From NCBI GenBank assembly GCA_943735955.1, contig OX030959.1, positions 5,303,241 through 5,367,240 on the forward strand: DNA of 64,000 nt, read 5' to 3'. This DNA is from Piscicola geometra (Eukaryota > Annelida > Clitellata > Hirudinida > Piscicolidae). Position 1 is the first letter of the stretch, and each line of letters opens with the position of its first letter. Below the pieces are notes generated by a model that was not told where the DNA came from, did no database searches, and saw only the letters and a program-made list of their open reading frames with translations. Of this stretch, positions 27,101 to 42,100 are shown in pieces. The position numbers and the translations under genes are program-made.

Positions 27101-30100
27101 TTTTATTCTTGAAACTAAAAGTAAAAATAAAATATATAATTTCACATTATGAAACACAGACCACCAATGTGATTGAATTGGCTTTATAGAAACGTGCTGA
27201 AAAATTCGCTTTAGGTTCTACTGAGATTTTTTACACAATATGATTTCTCAAGTATTTTTTTATTCTAAACATTAGTCATTGAGTACATATATAAATTCAG
27301 ACGACCTTTTGGTGAACCTCCTATTTGGGAATAATTTAATTTTGTTTAGTACCGAGCAAGACTCAAATTTCTCAACTTTAAAAAGTTATTTTAAATTCAT
27401 TCTGTTATACCTAATTTTTAATTCCATTTTTTCTGAGTTATAACGTCTTATTTGTTGATTAGAAAAGATCATATCATTAATCAGCGAGTTTTTCAATGTC
27501 AGCATCTGTTCCCTTTTAGCATTTAATGAATATTAATGGTTTAATTATACAATTACAAAAAAGAGTATTCTTATACATTATTCATACTTGATTTAATTCT
27601 CAACTAGATATTACAAATATAAACACATTTTGATTTTTGACATTTATGAATTTTATAAACGTTTTGCTATTTTTCAGATCGACCAACAGAAGTAAAGTTG
27701 GGCGTCTACATAAACAGCTTCTATTCAATCAGCGAACAAACAATGGTTAGTATTATTTTTTTGGAGTTATTAAAGATCTTTTTGGGATTTATTTTTTTTT
27801 TTCCTATTTTGAATTGTTTTTTATAGTAAGGTAGTAGTAGTAGCTGTAGTAATTTAAAGGTTTTTATAAACGTTCAGTTTCATCTAATTATATTTTTATA
27901 CTTTTTATTGTATAAACATTTTTTTGGACATTAAATAATAATGTGTATTTATTATGTGCCAAGGCACGCAACTGAGGCGCCACTCACACGACATAAGTCG
28001 TGAAACACCGCATCATATACACTAGGTATATGATAGCTCACGGTTGGCTGAACAAGGGTTCGAACTGGCGACTTTTAAGTTGCAGGTCCAACGACTTTAC
28101 CATCAAAGCCAACCCGCTCGCCAGTACTGTACTGTAAACACTGAACAATCCTCACGATCGGGAAAAATCACGGCAATGCTTGTTTTCATTGGTAGTAACG
28201 CCGAATCGGCGATATGAAGAAGCTTTAATAAAAACTTGATAAAAAAAATTGTAAGTAAACTTGTACACACTTTTCATTTATTTAAATAGGTATAAAGAAA
28301 AATTTATATTAAAACTTTGCGTTACTCACTGACACATAGGAATTCTTCTTCGATGAAAATTGAATGCATTAATAATAATAAGGACGAGCATTATTATATT
28401 GGCGTATATCCCGAATGGGCTTCTAAGCCACTTAGGCTGCAAATTATCTTGGCGCTTATGGGCTACTAAGGCACCGGTTGCACTTGAACCTAGGACAATT
28501 ATCCAATGTTACACACACAGCTGTTTGTTAATCTAAATTGTTGAAAAATTGATACAATTAATTTTAAACTTTTTCATTAAATTATAATAGAAGAAACATG
28601 ATTGTAGAGTCATGGTGTCATTGGAGGGATTTAGGTTTAGAAATCAAAAGAAGCCTAGTCGAAGAATTTCATTAGTTTTAAATAATTTTAAATAGCATAT
28701 TAGAAATTCTAAAAAAAAATTCATTATTTTATTAATTTAAATATAATAAAACTATAATGCGGCTAACAAAACACACTTTTCTTTATCTCCCGTTGTGCTA
28801 TTGAGATGAGAATAAGCTCATGCTGTAGCTTAGAATGTTCCATGCCTGAATAAATAATTTATCTATTCTGAATTTATATTTTATTTAAATAATTTTTTTT
28901 AATATAATTATATTTTAAGCTTCTAGCAGTGCATTTGGTTTTAGTGCTTTAGAATATTTTTTAGCTCGATGGTAGTGCATTTGATTCTGGTGGTAACAGA
29001 ATACTTATAATTTTTATCAATTTTAAAGCTATTTCAATTTGAGATTATAAATGCGTCTTCATAAAACAGTGTCGATTAAAAGGCAAATTGAAGAAAGCCA
29101 AAAGATTATGCAATGTATTCGCGTTAGAAAAACGGTTATAAAGTTTTAATATTTGTTATCAAGTAAAAATTCATTGAAAAAAAAAGCATTTTGAGTAAAT
29201 TTTTTCTGAAATAGTTAAACTATATTTGCAAGAGTCAGGTCTCGAAGTCGCTTTTCAGAATAGTTTTGTAAATAAATAAATTTCTATGACTGATAAAAGA
29301 AGGTCTATAAAAATCTTGAATTCCTTTAAAACTCATTCTTTTTTATGACAAGTTCTAAAAAGTATTTGAGGTTTCTACAATAGAGATGTCTATAATTTTT
29401 AAAAGAAATTTTTTTGTGTTGATGCTCATCTAAGCATTATTTTATTTCATAATTTTAATAAAAAAATATAAATGAAATAACTTATTATTTATAGGATTCA
29501 CTTCAATGAAATCGATTTTTTTCCAAACATACAAATATATGAATTCTACTGATACATTTAAATGAAAAATTGACAAAAAGTTTCAATGAGTTTTCGACTA
29601 TTAACTCAGTTATTAATTAAGTCTGTGATCACCACAACAGCTAGGCTCATAAGAGGTGCTTAAAAGCATGTTCACATCATCCCTGTTCTGAAGGAGTTTT
29701 ATTGACTTTGTGCTAAAAATAGAATTGAACACAAAAACATTTATTTAATTTACAAGTGCTTGTCTAATAGGAGCCCAGAATTTTTGTCACCAGCTTTTTC
29801 ATGAAAGAAAAAAAATCTGCTAGGTCAGAAAATGTTGATGCACAGTGCTACAAACTCTATATGTAAGTTTCTTTGAACTGTTGGATCAAACAACCCTTCA
29901 AAGAAGGATTATAATTTATTGATATTTTAAACTAATACTTTGAAAAACTAATTAAAAAACATTTTTAAGATAACTATATATTTTTTAAAATAATTGTTTT
30001 GGGGTAGAATTTTCTATTAGCATTATTGGTATTTATAAGCAGTTTAAGTAGCCTCCTATTCATAAATGCATAAGGTCTTGAAGCTCGTCCAGGTTTACGT

Positions 30101-33100
30101 CATGTTAATAATATTAAGCGTTGTTTTGTATTGGGTTGTAACTCTATTAAATCAAACTAAATAATATATATATATATATATATATAAAATAAATAAATAA
30201 TATTTTTATTAAACCATTTTTTTATAAAACTGTCATACTTCCCATACTATTTTAAAACTATTTTTTATTCAAAATTTCCCGCGTGACTAAGTTTGAAGAA
30301 AGGTTCAAGTTTAATTAAAATATCACAGCAATGTCTTAATAAACGCAGTTTTTAATTTATGGTTTTATATATCTTAAATTAAAATATAAATTTATAAAAA
30401 CGCAGAAGAAAAGTATATAACTATTATAGTACTCAGACGAATTTATTTTGCGTGTTCTTAAAAAATATTTGAAAATCATGAATTTAGAACAATATTTTAA
30501 CAACATTTTGAGATTTCTATATATTGACCTTGTTTTGAAACTCCAATATTAATAATAGTAAAACATTCGAAAAATTCATTTTTCTCATTGCTGGTTCATG
30601 CATTCGAATGATAAGAAACAGAGTTTTACAATTTCATCGAATAATGCTATAAAATAAACAAATAACTATTGTTAAAATTAAAATTAAATTTAAATTGTCT
30701 TTTTTTTCCAAAAAATAAGTACTTCACTTCAAATGATTCGTTTAATTTTGTCAATTTAAAACGTTAAAAACTTACATTTTCATTAAGATAAAAAGAGTTA
30801 ATGACATTTGCGCCAAAACTAGTGAGGCAAGAAATAAAAAGTTACAGTGAATATCCATTAAGTGAAGATTGAAACGTCCCAGTCTTAATCTATATTTTGA
30901 AATTAAGCCCTAATGCTTGATTTCAAAATAAAACAAATGATGGATTTTCATTTGAATAAATAAGTCATAAAAGCTGAAAAACTTAGAAAAAGGCAAAATT
31001 TGAAATTTTTCCTAATTCAATACGTATCCAATTTTAACAACAATACAACTTTTAATAAAATAACTTCTTAACATTAATGGCATCGAGTTTATTATAAAAA
31101 TGATTATAGTTTCAAAATTTAAATTTAATAGATAAGTAAAACCAATGAAAAAACTATTTTTAATTTAAAATGCTAGCACATGTTCACACGAAGACAAGTA
31201 TAAAATATCATCAAATTAAATTTTCAGAGAATTGACACCAAAGATATTTTTTAATTGAAATCGAATCTTTTGCTGAAATTTAGCTTGAGGTGCGAATAGA
31301 TTAAAATCCCTAGATGCAATAGTTCGAAAGCAACTTTTCTCTAGTAACGAAAACTAAACGATAAATTCATTAGCCTGATGATAATGAATAAAAACGTAGT
31401 ATTATAGGAAAAAACAGTTCTCCTCAAGGTGGTGGTGATGATGAGGATAATTAATGTCATGAAGGGTTATATGATAAGAATGATGCTTATGAAGAGGCCA
31501 TGCTTTATGGCTTGTCCAGAAATGAATCAAATGATGGAAATCCCATTCCAGAAGATATATATATATATATATATTGTATTTGCGTTTTTTTAATGGTGTT
31601 TTATATATATTTTTATATGTGTATTTGTTGCATTATAGTAAAATGAACAAATATTTGAGCTATTTGGAGGATAAATTCATATCGTCTAAAAGGATTTTTG
31701 TGCCCAAAAAAGCTGTATATGTCGTATAGTAATCAATGAATGGGCCAATTTATATAAAGTAAAGTGCATAATTAATCATAGCGCTTTTGCGATGGTAGTG
31801 AAAGAAAAAAGCTATTCACACGGAAACTAGATTAAATCAGCACCAAACTTTTTAAAAATTTAGAAAAAACCCCAGTGTAAAGCTTTTTTCGTTGTTGGCA
31901 TGCTAATCCAAAAATTAAGAGACACAGTGTGCGTAATGAGTGAGTGAGATGCACCGTTGACGTTGGAAGATACTCTTTCGAAAATCTAAAACATTTTTTT
32001 GGAATTAAATTCATCGAAATCATTTTGTGTTGTTCATTGGTTAATCGGTTGCGTGTTTTAATGATTAATACAGATTTATTATAAAATAGCAGACGCTTTT
32101 TGCATATTAAAAAACATAATGAGAAAACTTTATTTTAGTAAAAAAATAACTTTTTGTTGTTGAAATGTAAGCTATTTTGTTTATTTTTAGGCTTCAATAA
32201 CTTTGAAAAACTGTTTGAACTTTTTATACTTTTTCTATCTCATTTGACATTTAATCAATTTATTTTAACTTTAATGTCAAGAATTGAATTGGAAACTGAG
32301 TAATGCTGTTGAAAAGTGTTTTTGTTGAAAGTATTGATATAAATTTTCGATATTTTTTGATGGGTGTCAATGGGTGTTTTTTAAATCACGGAAATGAATT
32401 TAAATTTTTAAGTTTTAATTTTTTTAACAAAAATATTGGAAAAAAATAAAAATAAATTTTTTAAAGTTTTAATGTTCACTCTTGTGTGAAAGGAGATAGT
32501 GCTTTTGCTTTTTGCTCCTCTTGGTTGCATGATTCGACCTTTAAAATTTAAAATATTAAAACTTCTATTAAATCTTTTCCATTTAACTGAAAAAACTGTT
32601 TAAACTAGAAGAATATTTTAAAATTTATATATAGAATTTAAAAACTGGTATTGAAAATATAATTTGCCTCTATTGACCCTACGCAATCAAATATGGAAGA
32701 CAAGTTTTTCCCAACGCGATGTTCCTGGTTGAGCAATTAAACTGAAATTCTACAGTCTATAGCATGCAGATCAGAGCAAAAAAGATCAAACTGATGACTA
32801 AAAACAATATTGGCATGAACATTGTCATTAGGGTCTGAGTGAAAAGTTGGAAGTTGTCAAAAGTTTGAAATACTACGAAGCTGTTGTCACTGATACAGGA
32901 TTAGAACCAGAAATACTTGCCAGAATGGTAAAAAAACAACAGCGGTGATCACAAAATTGAATAGAAAAAAATGAGAAGAAATTTAGTGGAAGTTGTTTTA
33001 TTGCGCCCGAACCATGTTCAAAACTATGGAGACTGCCTGACGGACATTTTGCATTCTTGTTTTTATAGGTTTATAATACTCGTTATAAATATCCTCTAAA

Positions 33101-36100
33101 ATTTTTAAATAATCAAACTCTATAATTTAATAATCTGAATTTCAAATATTAGAACAGTTTTTTTTTCAGATGTTGGTATCCAAACACCTGAACTATCTCG
33201 TTCACGCATGCTCAATCTGCTACTAACGTTATGAAAGTATTTGAAATATTCGTTAGTGCATGGTGCGTACAAGCGCATTAATTTTTGCATAATTTAATAA
33301 TGAAAATATACTTTATATCTAATTCAAAATAATAGGATATGATTTTGAGTTATTATATACATAAAAAAACACAATTTTAAATATCCAGAAAAGCAAAATA
33401 AATTGTTAAAAATTGAGATTAACATGTTAAGGCTCTTCGCTCAAACCTAAAATTCACATTATAGATATTGCAAATCTCTGAAAATAGACGGATATTTTCG
33501 AGAAAAACCTTTCCTGGAGGATTAGGTAAAAAAACAAGCAACCGAATGTGTGGATTATTCATACTTCGAAAGATTCCCTATCTGGTAATACCCTTTTATA
33601 ATGTAATTTTGTTATGCTTTCTTATTAGATTTTTTTACATCTGTTTCATTGCCGTGCTATAAAAAAATTATAAAAAGAAATACAAAATATTATAATTTTT
33701 GGTAGATAACATTTTAAAAATAGCGTTTTAAAAAATTCGATAATATTTTCTCATGAACCTCTATATGACGAAAGAATAGATGATGAAATTAAGAAAAACA
33801 CTAAAGAGTTTATCGTAGCTTTGAATCATTGCTCATTAGACGATTTATTACCCTATTTAAAAAAGCCTTACAGGCTATTATTCTATCCTTAATGACACTG
33901 ACTGGCTTCTGAAAACTAATTTTCAAATTTGCTTATTTAAATCACCATAATAATATCATACGATATTTATTTTGCCAAAATTGATCTAGTACAAACGCCT
34001 TTCAACAATTTAAAAACATATTTATTCACTTGTTGTAGAATTATTTTTTTCTTAATTGTTTTTTCAAATAGGTTTGTATCTCTTAGAAATATTTTTTTTG
34101 AAGCAGACATATTACTTTGATCTCACATGTTACTGTTTGTATTTGCAATTTTTTCTACAATCTATGGCTCTTATGTGACTTTCTGGGTCTAGCAAAATAA
34201 TTGTCTTTAACAAGTTTTTATTTGAGAATCAAGATACGTTCAAAGATTTATTTTGAAGTCGTAGGCTCAAAGATTAATAAAACATGGTAACTAAAAAATA
34301 AATTTAAAAACGATTAAAAAAATTGTGATAAAAATGTTAAAAATTGCAAAATTTAAAGAAAATAAGAACTAGAAATTATTGAAATACGCTTGTTATACAA
34401 AGCTATCAAAAACCCAATGTCTTTACAAAATCGTTTAAGAAATTGAAATTCTCTGAAAAACTTTTCTTTAAAAAAAAATTTGTAATGAAATAATCATTTT
34501 ATTTTATTTTTAAAAAATGTTTTTCTATTAAAATAATAAGTTCAAACACGAGAAATGAAGATTCAAAATCATGAATTTTGATACGGATTTTTAGAATAAT
34601 ATAACTGAAATAAAATAGAATAAAATTCATAGCTTTATGGAACACATTGATTTTAAATATGAAACTAAATTAAAAGGTTATTTAAATCAAATATCTTAAA
34701 CAATATATAAAAATTACTTTTGAATAATTTTTTACAAATATTTTATAGAAGTCATTACTAGCTTTAAATACGTTAGTTATAATTTTTTATAAAATGTATT
34801 TATAATTAAGTTTATTTTAATTAAAAGATATTCTATAACTAATCTATTGATTCGACATACTGAAAATGATTGAAAGAGTGTAATAAAATACTAGAGGTGT
34901 AACGACATCGTATTGGTTAATACTGATGGAACACACACTAAAAAGAAGATTTAACAAATGGCTTAATCAATAGCATATAATGGAAGCCGTAATAAAAAGA
35001 TTCTAACAATGGGAACATCCTATCACGTCCAGGCAACGGTATTCCCACCAACACATCAATAGTTAATTTTTAGTTATTGACAGTTTTAGAAATTAACAAC
35101 GATTAATTTTAATTTTAATTCTTATCAATTAGATTTTTAAAAAATAGTTTTCACAATTATTCATTTATGTTTTCTCCATCAGATTGATTTCTGAAAAGTT
35201 ATTAAAGTTTTCAATCTACTGAAAATTCATTATCCTTCCTTGCAGGACTACTCAGTCAGCATGTATCTGCGTCAGTCGTGGAGGGATCCCAGATTAATGT
35301 TTCCTCCACTTTTTAACAAAATCTTTGAGATGAGGGTCGGCTCTCAACACTTCAATAAGGTTTTTTTTCCAACATTTTAGTGGACAATCTAGCTTATTCA
35401 CACGAGTGTTAATACTCAAAAATTTGAATAAATGCATATTTAGTGAAATAATAAATAATTTTTTTGAAAAATTTGTTTTTTTTCCATGGAGGTATGGATA
35501 CCCGACACATTTTTTCGAAACGAGAAACGAGCGACATTCCATGATGTAACCGTCAATAATCGCATGGTGAAGCTGAACGCTACAGGCCATCTGTGGTACG
35601 TAACAAAGTAAGTGGGTTTTTTTATAGTTTTTTGCTCAATATAACTTAGATCTTTTGGTTCATTTGCTGTTTTGTAGTTTAATAATAATTGAGCTAAAGT
35701 GAAAAATAACAATGATTTTTCTAAATAAACTCAACTATCTGAATTGGTGTATCAAGATGATACAATTTCACCAAACTGAAGTTCTCAATCAGCCGTAACC
35801 AATTTCAGTAACAACTACTTTTCAAGTTGAATATATTTATGTTTATTCATGACATTTCATCATCTAACCCAGCTTCCAACAGCTATTACAGTACCGCAAG
35901 CTCTATCAAAAAAATATTCAAGCACTATAAGTTTTTGCTCTTCTATTTCAAGAATCCGATGAAGTTTCAGAAAGTTTTAGCTTTTGCAGTTCATACCTCA
36001 CCCCCAAAAACCTTTCTGTTTCAATGTCTACTTCCATTTTGATATTTGATGATTATTAACAACTATTTTTTTGAAGTTTTTAATATGAGTTTTCTTTTTC

Positions 36101-39100
36101 CGCTGATTTTTATAAATAAATCATACAAACTTTGTCTATAGTGAATGAGATAAACAAACAAAATAACTTTGAGCATCATAGAAATAGTAAAACCAGAAAC
36201 TCTAAATTACGTCTTTTGTTACGAACTCAATGAAGGCAGAAACATCGCTCTTTTGTTTCCCAGACGTTTCAGCCAGGCTACATTCTTTTGTCTTTTTTCT
36301 AACCTTCGTTTTCTGTGAAAAAAAGTTACACAGAAAACTTCTATTAACGCTTTTATATTGTTTGTGTTTTTAATTCCCACACTAAAAACCTTTTTCCAAA
36401 GTTCATTTACACCGAACCGTTTTTAATGCCAATCTAAATAAATAAATAAACACATTTTTTTCATTTGCAGTTATTGCTTGCTAGCAATGCTGTATCTTCA
36501 ATAAAACTTTTCATTCTTTAAATCTTTTTTGCCTTTTATTTCTCAGTCAAGAAATTTAAAATTTACTTTCACTGGCATTTTAATATTAATCTTTATTAAG
36601 AATTTGAATTATCCACAAGTTTCTCTTTTTATGTTATTATAATGAGTAAAGACTTTTAAAAAAGCTTGAGTACATAAATTTTTTAACAAAAATTAATCAA
36701 AACTTTTCAGATTAACATATTTTGTTTTTTTATTATTATTTAAAAATCTAGACGCGTAAAAGCTTTTAAAACTTCAGATACGTTTAAATTTCAAGAGCGA
36801 CGTCGTCTTATAACATTAAAAATCAATTTCAATTATCTTCAAGGCAAGATCGATTTTTTTCTCAAAAATTATTCACATCAAATTTTGCGTTTATTAAATT
36901 CATGTAATCATTTAATTTGATTCTGAATTTCATGCGCTATTAAAAAAAGTGTTGTGGTATAGAATTGAATTTTGTACAAATATTTTTATTTGACATATTC
37001 CAAAGAATTCAATTTCCAAGCTCTTGAAAGCTTTTTGATTTTTTATGATTAATGATGGCTCTTTCTTTGAATAAAAAAATAGTAATAGTAACAGTTTTTA
37101 CAAAAAAAAAATATTATTTTCATAAATAGTCAGACATTTTGTGGTTTGTCATGAAAAATAGCCAATTAATATTTTTCATTTATTATAAATATTTATTTTC
37201 AAATTATTATAGAAATTAATTTTTTTTTCTATTCTTCTAAAAACTTCTGTAATAAATACTGGGTTAATATTTGAAACTTTCAAAGGTTGGATGAGGTACG
37301 TATTTAAAACATATTTTTAGCTTTTCGAAAAGGAAAATTGATTAGGAAATGTATTTATAATTATAATTTATAAAGACTGTAAAAAATATTGTTTAAATAT
37401 TTTTAGAAAGTATTCATGTTGCATCAATGCTAATTAAATTTCGTTGTGAACAATTGCTATAGATTAATTCCAATTTGCTCTCACGACAAGAGTTTGAAAG
37501 AATGTTAAAACATTCCAAATAATAAGTATTCCCAGTTTTTGTGTATTTTTTCTATTATAAAGAAAAACAAATTGATGTAAAGTTTTCTAGTAAATTTAAC
37601 TATCTTAATGTATCTTTCCACTTAAACTTTTTCCCCATAATTTCAGAAAGTATATAACAGACCATCAGAGTGCATTGCTGATTTTCAAACTGAAATTCTA
37701 TTTTTCTTTAATATAACTGAATTGAATTTGAATAGAAAAGAATTGAATAAGATTTTATTTTCTTGGATTTGTATACACAAGAACGCACGTTCGTGTGCAC
37801 GTGAGAGTTGTATCTTTTATCGACTAGCAATAAAAGTAATGAAACAAGGAGTGAGATGGCTCCAGATGGAAATAGGAGAAAGATGGGTGTGCGGGTGGCT
37901 TTATGGCTTGTCGAAATGGTCAATAGGTTCTTGCCTAGATGGGGGCCTAACTACTGGGATTAGAACGAAACAACTACCTTGGTTTTTTTGCTTAATTGTT
38001 TCAATCTTTATGATAAAAATGGATATTATTTGAAAAAAATATCATTTTTGAGAACAATTGACCAAAAATAATTAATACTTGAAACAGAAAATTTCTAATT
38101 CATATGAAAAACAAAACTTCTGAATGACCAGAAGTCACTTTCCATTTCCTTTTTGACATTTTGTATTATTCAGAAATTTAATAATGAAACTTTAAAGTGT
38201 GAATTTCAAATGATAGATTGATGTTATTTAATGCGAAGAGGATTTACTCGAAAGATTAATGTTAGAAACATCGATTGTTGAGAAAAGTGTGAGAGTTTAA
38301 TCCACCTGATTCGATTCTTCAAAATAGTCTTACTGAGTTTATTAATGAAAAAATTCTTAAATTGACTAAGGAAACGTTGAAAACTTTATAAATGTGATTT
38401 TAGAAGTTAATGATATTTTTTCCTTCTTATTATATTTCTAGGTAATCTATGTTCAGTACTTTTTATATAAAGTTTTACAAAGTCCTTTAGGCGATTTCAA
38501 AAGATTTAGTAAAATTTTGATGAAGCATTTGTTGAATAAATACCTATTAAACTGTTAAATGCTTTTGTATGAGAAAAAATGACAAAATGAAAAACTTGAA
38601 AGAAGCAAGTGATTCATTTATGAAGTCATTCTAGCGAAAGATCGCTAAGAAATAGCTATCAGTTGACGGTGTTAACGCGGTATAAGATTGTTTTTATGAC
38701 GATAAGAATAATTCAAAAAATTCCTTCTCTCTTTGACTCTTTTATAATCAAGAATTGACACGCTGACACAATGAATGAAAGTGCGCTTCAGGGGAGCGGA
38801 AGTAATTACACCGACGTCATCACCACAGCTCCCAAGACGAGCTTGCACAACTTTTCGTAGTTTCTCTTAATCTTTGTATTTTAAAACTTGTTGTGTACAC
38901 TATATAGTGCCCTTATAGGTTTTCATTTGACACGTATTCAATATTTATTATTCTTCTTTATCGGAATTGTCAAGGTTTTCAGAATGTAAAATATCAACAT
39001 GAAACTGTATTTAGTAAAATAGTATTTTAATTGAATAAATGCAAAAATTGAAGTAAAAAAACAAAACAAAAAGAATTTTTTTAATGTTACAGTCATAGCA

Positions 39101-42100
39101 AAAACCTGCCAGTTTTTTAATCTTGCCGACGGCAAAATCCGTTTGGTCGGCCCGTAAAGCTAACGGTAAATTTTAAGTTTTTAAAAACAAATTACTTTTC
39201 GGTTTTTGTTTTTTTGAATCACTACTAATTTTGTTAGCGCCAAAAATTGAGACGAAAAAAAAAGTGACCAGAGTTGTGGACTTGAAAGAGATGAAAGACA
39301 TGAGAAGAAAAGAGAAGGATGTAAAGAGTGTTGGTGTTAGTTTGGAGATTCATGATCTGATTTAAGTGATGATGTTAGTGTGCTAGAAAATTTCAATTAT
39401 TGTGTTTCATTATAAGAAACAAAGTTAGATTGAGTATTTGAAAATTCAAAAAAAACAATAAAATGTCATAATGGTGATTTTTACAATACCATGACTGACG
39501 AATATCCCAATTGGCCAGTGAAGTTTTTCGATCCATTTTTCCAGTAAGCCGGTGAATTGTGAAAGTTTTTCACCATGACTGTTATTATGCTTCATAAAGA
39601 AGTCTAGTGGTGTTTTGAATAACTTTATTCAATGTTGCACGCATAATCGTCAAAAAACAAATATATTATTTATGGAAAAAAAGGGTTGTAAACTTTTATT
39701 CTTATTATTAAATTATTTAACATAACTTTTTTTTACCAAATTGTTTAAATTTTTTTTCACATATTTTTTTTCTCCAATTTAGACCTAATTTCTTTCAAAT
39801 CCTTTTTATTTTTGAAGTTTTATGACACTTTTAAAGCATGAAAATGAAAACTGTGCTAGCTATAACATCGTGAAACACGCCATTTCATGGACTGAAAATA
39901 TTATCAGTAACTCTAAAATTCATATAACAAATTATTTCAAAAATTCATACTAAAAAATTCAGAAAATGAAAATGTATATCAAAAGCAAAAACATTTTTTC
40001 AATTTAAAAAATAAATTATGAATTAAGAAAATATATCTTCCAATACAAATTATTAAAATGTATATGCATATATTTGAGCTTTATATATAAAAAATTAATT
40101 CTTAATTTCAATAAAAAACAAACATCAAAGATAAAATAAGTTATTTTCACAAAAGTGTGAGTAAACAAAACGCAATGAGCAAACATGCCTAGATATAAGT
40201 ACATAATTATACCTGATACACTTGCACACCAAAATATTCCATCAAATCGCATACATTCTAAAAATAGGATTTGCAAATGAATAAAATGATTAGAAAACTT
40301 TTCTTAATTTTCAAAACTTTTTATATGTTCATATCTTTTGCTTAAGATTCTAAGAAACTGATTTAAATTCATTTTATTTAAGTAGTGTGAATTAGAAAGA
40401 TTATTTTATTGAATGGAATATTTCTAACGACAAAAAAATATTATTTTCATTGAATGTACATAGGCACGCGTGGATATTCTTTTAAATAAAACACCTAAAA
40501 AGCATATTCATGTATGAATGCATCTGCTAGTACGCATTAAAAAAATTATTTTTAATTTTTTTTATATAGATTCAGATAACATTGCGTACACATAATGAAA
40601 AAAAAACAAATTGAAACTTACATAAACACACATTAATAAAATAAACATTTAAATGAATTTATAAAATGTAAAACCCATTTATTTAAATATAAATGTACAT
40701 AAAACAACTTACAAACACGTGTACCCCTACATAAATACATTAAACCATACACAGAATCTCTGCTACACTGTCATGTCCAATGAAATTGGATAAGTACCCG
40801 ATGGACATACAGATCTGTCCCATGATGTTCGAAAGCTGTTAGCTATCATCGTTATTATTTTTCATATTTTTATTTAAATATTTTGAAATATTACGTACAC
40901 AAGTTTACCTGATTATGAATAATTTATTTTAATAGATTTTAATACTAGAATACATTTTTTGTGACATGAACATAACTTATAATCATCACTGTTAATCAAT
41001 TTTTTTCCAGTTGGTTACACAATGGACACACTCTACTTCTCTTGGCTTGATAAAGCCGTAGACATAGAGAAGAATTTAGAAATGCCACAATTTAGTCTTA
41101 AAAATTTCTTTAAAAGAGACTGCTCACAAAACTACACGGCAGGTAGCTGGTGGTTTTATAATGACTTGATGTGTCTAACAGAGTGCTTGCATGGTGGTCT
41201 ATGCTCACTTTTTAAATCGTTCAGTTTGGTTAAAGATTTAAAATATCTTTTTTCGCAAAAAAATTACAACTTTCATTTTTTTCTTGAAAGATTTTGAGTT
41301 TACGTGTGGTAAACTAATAGGATTTTTAATTATTTGAGAGAATTTCAGTTAAAAACTGATATTTATGCAATTTTGATAAATGTATTTTTATCTAGCATTG
41401 TGACAGTAAATGGAAAAATAATTGATGAAACTGGTGTACCTTAAACTCGTTTAACTTAGAACCAGCCTCAAATCGAAATAACTTATCGATTAATATGTTT
41501 AGTAATACTTTCATTCAAAACTGATTGAATAAACTCCAAAAATATTTGAAATTCATCTTCAATTATTGAATGAAACTCCCAAAAAATATATTGGAAATAC
41601 CTATTTTTGTCTCAATTTTAGCACGTTTATAGGATCAATCGCTAAAGTATTGCCTGTGTTGAAAACGTGCAAAGTCTAGAAACTTGCAGTAAATCACTTT
41701 GAAATGAGTTTTCAAGAGGTATTGAGGTGTTAAAAAGCGCTACGTCGAATGGTTTTTGCTTAGACATTCAGAGCAGAGAATTGTGCTAATAAGACGCCAA
41801 CTAGCTCAAAGTGTAGTGCTTTGGTGCGTGAGTACTCCGTAGTATTATGTGGATACTGGGCAGAAAAATTATTTGATTTGGAAAAAATGTAGAAAAAAAC
41901 ATTGAAAAATGTTAAATGATTTCTTTAATATTGTTTATAATAGCAGTAATGAAAATTACCAATATTTTAGTCTATCAAGCCAACAATTGCAATGAATTTT
42001 CATGATAAATTGGGAATTATGAATGATTAAAGACACCAAAAAAAATTCACAAAGAATAATTAAATGAAATCCTTTGAAATATATCTAAAACATCAATCAG

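Larger units (their letters stand above)
24124..27677 (+). other. Channel intron with an antisense SINE
   Basis: Bounded by GTGTTA and TTTTTCAG. It contains the SINE at 25140-25284, a GATGA-rich tract, and GC-richer islands at 24830-24980 and 25800-26050 that I cannot identify. Confidence 0.8.
27746..35245 (+). other. 7.5-kb channel intron rich in old mobile elements
   Basis: Bounded by GTTAGT and CTTGCAG. It holds two antisense SINEs, two AT microsatellites and an RTE remnant in sense orientation. Remaining sequence is AT-rich without coding signal. Confidence 0.9.

Noticed and set aside
37722..38033. 103-codon frame in the channel intron
   Set aside because: No conserved motif; a GC-richer island alone does not support a gene.
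41022..41297. Open frame continuing past the loop B/C exon
   Set aside because: Only the part to 41142 is homologous; the conserved continuation is the exon at 42818, so the rest is intron.
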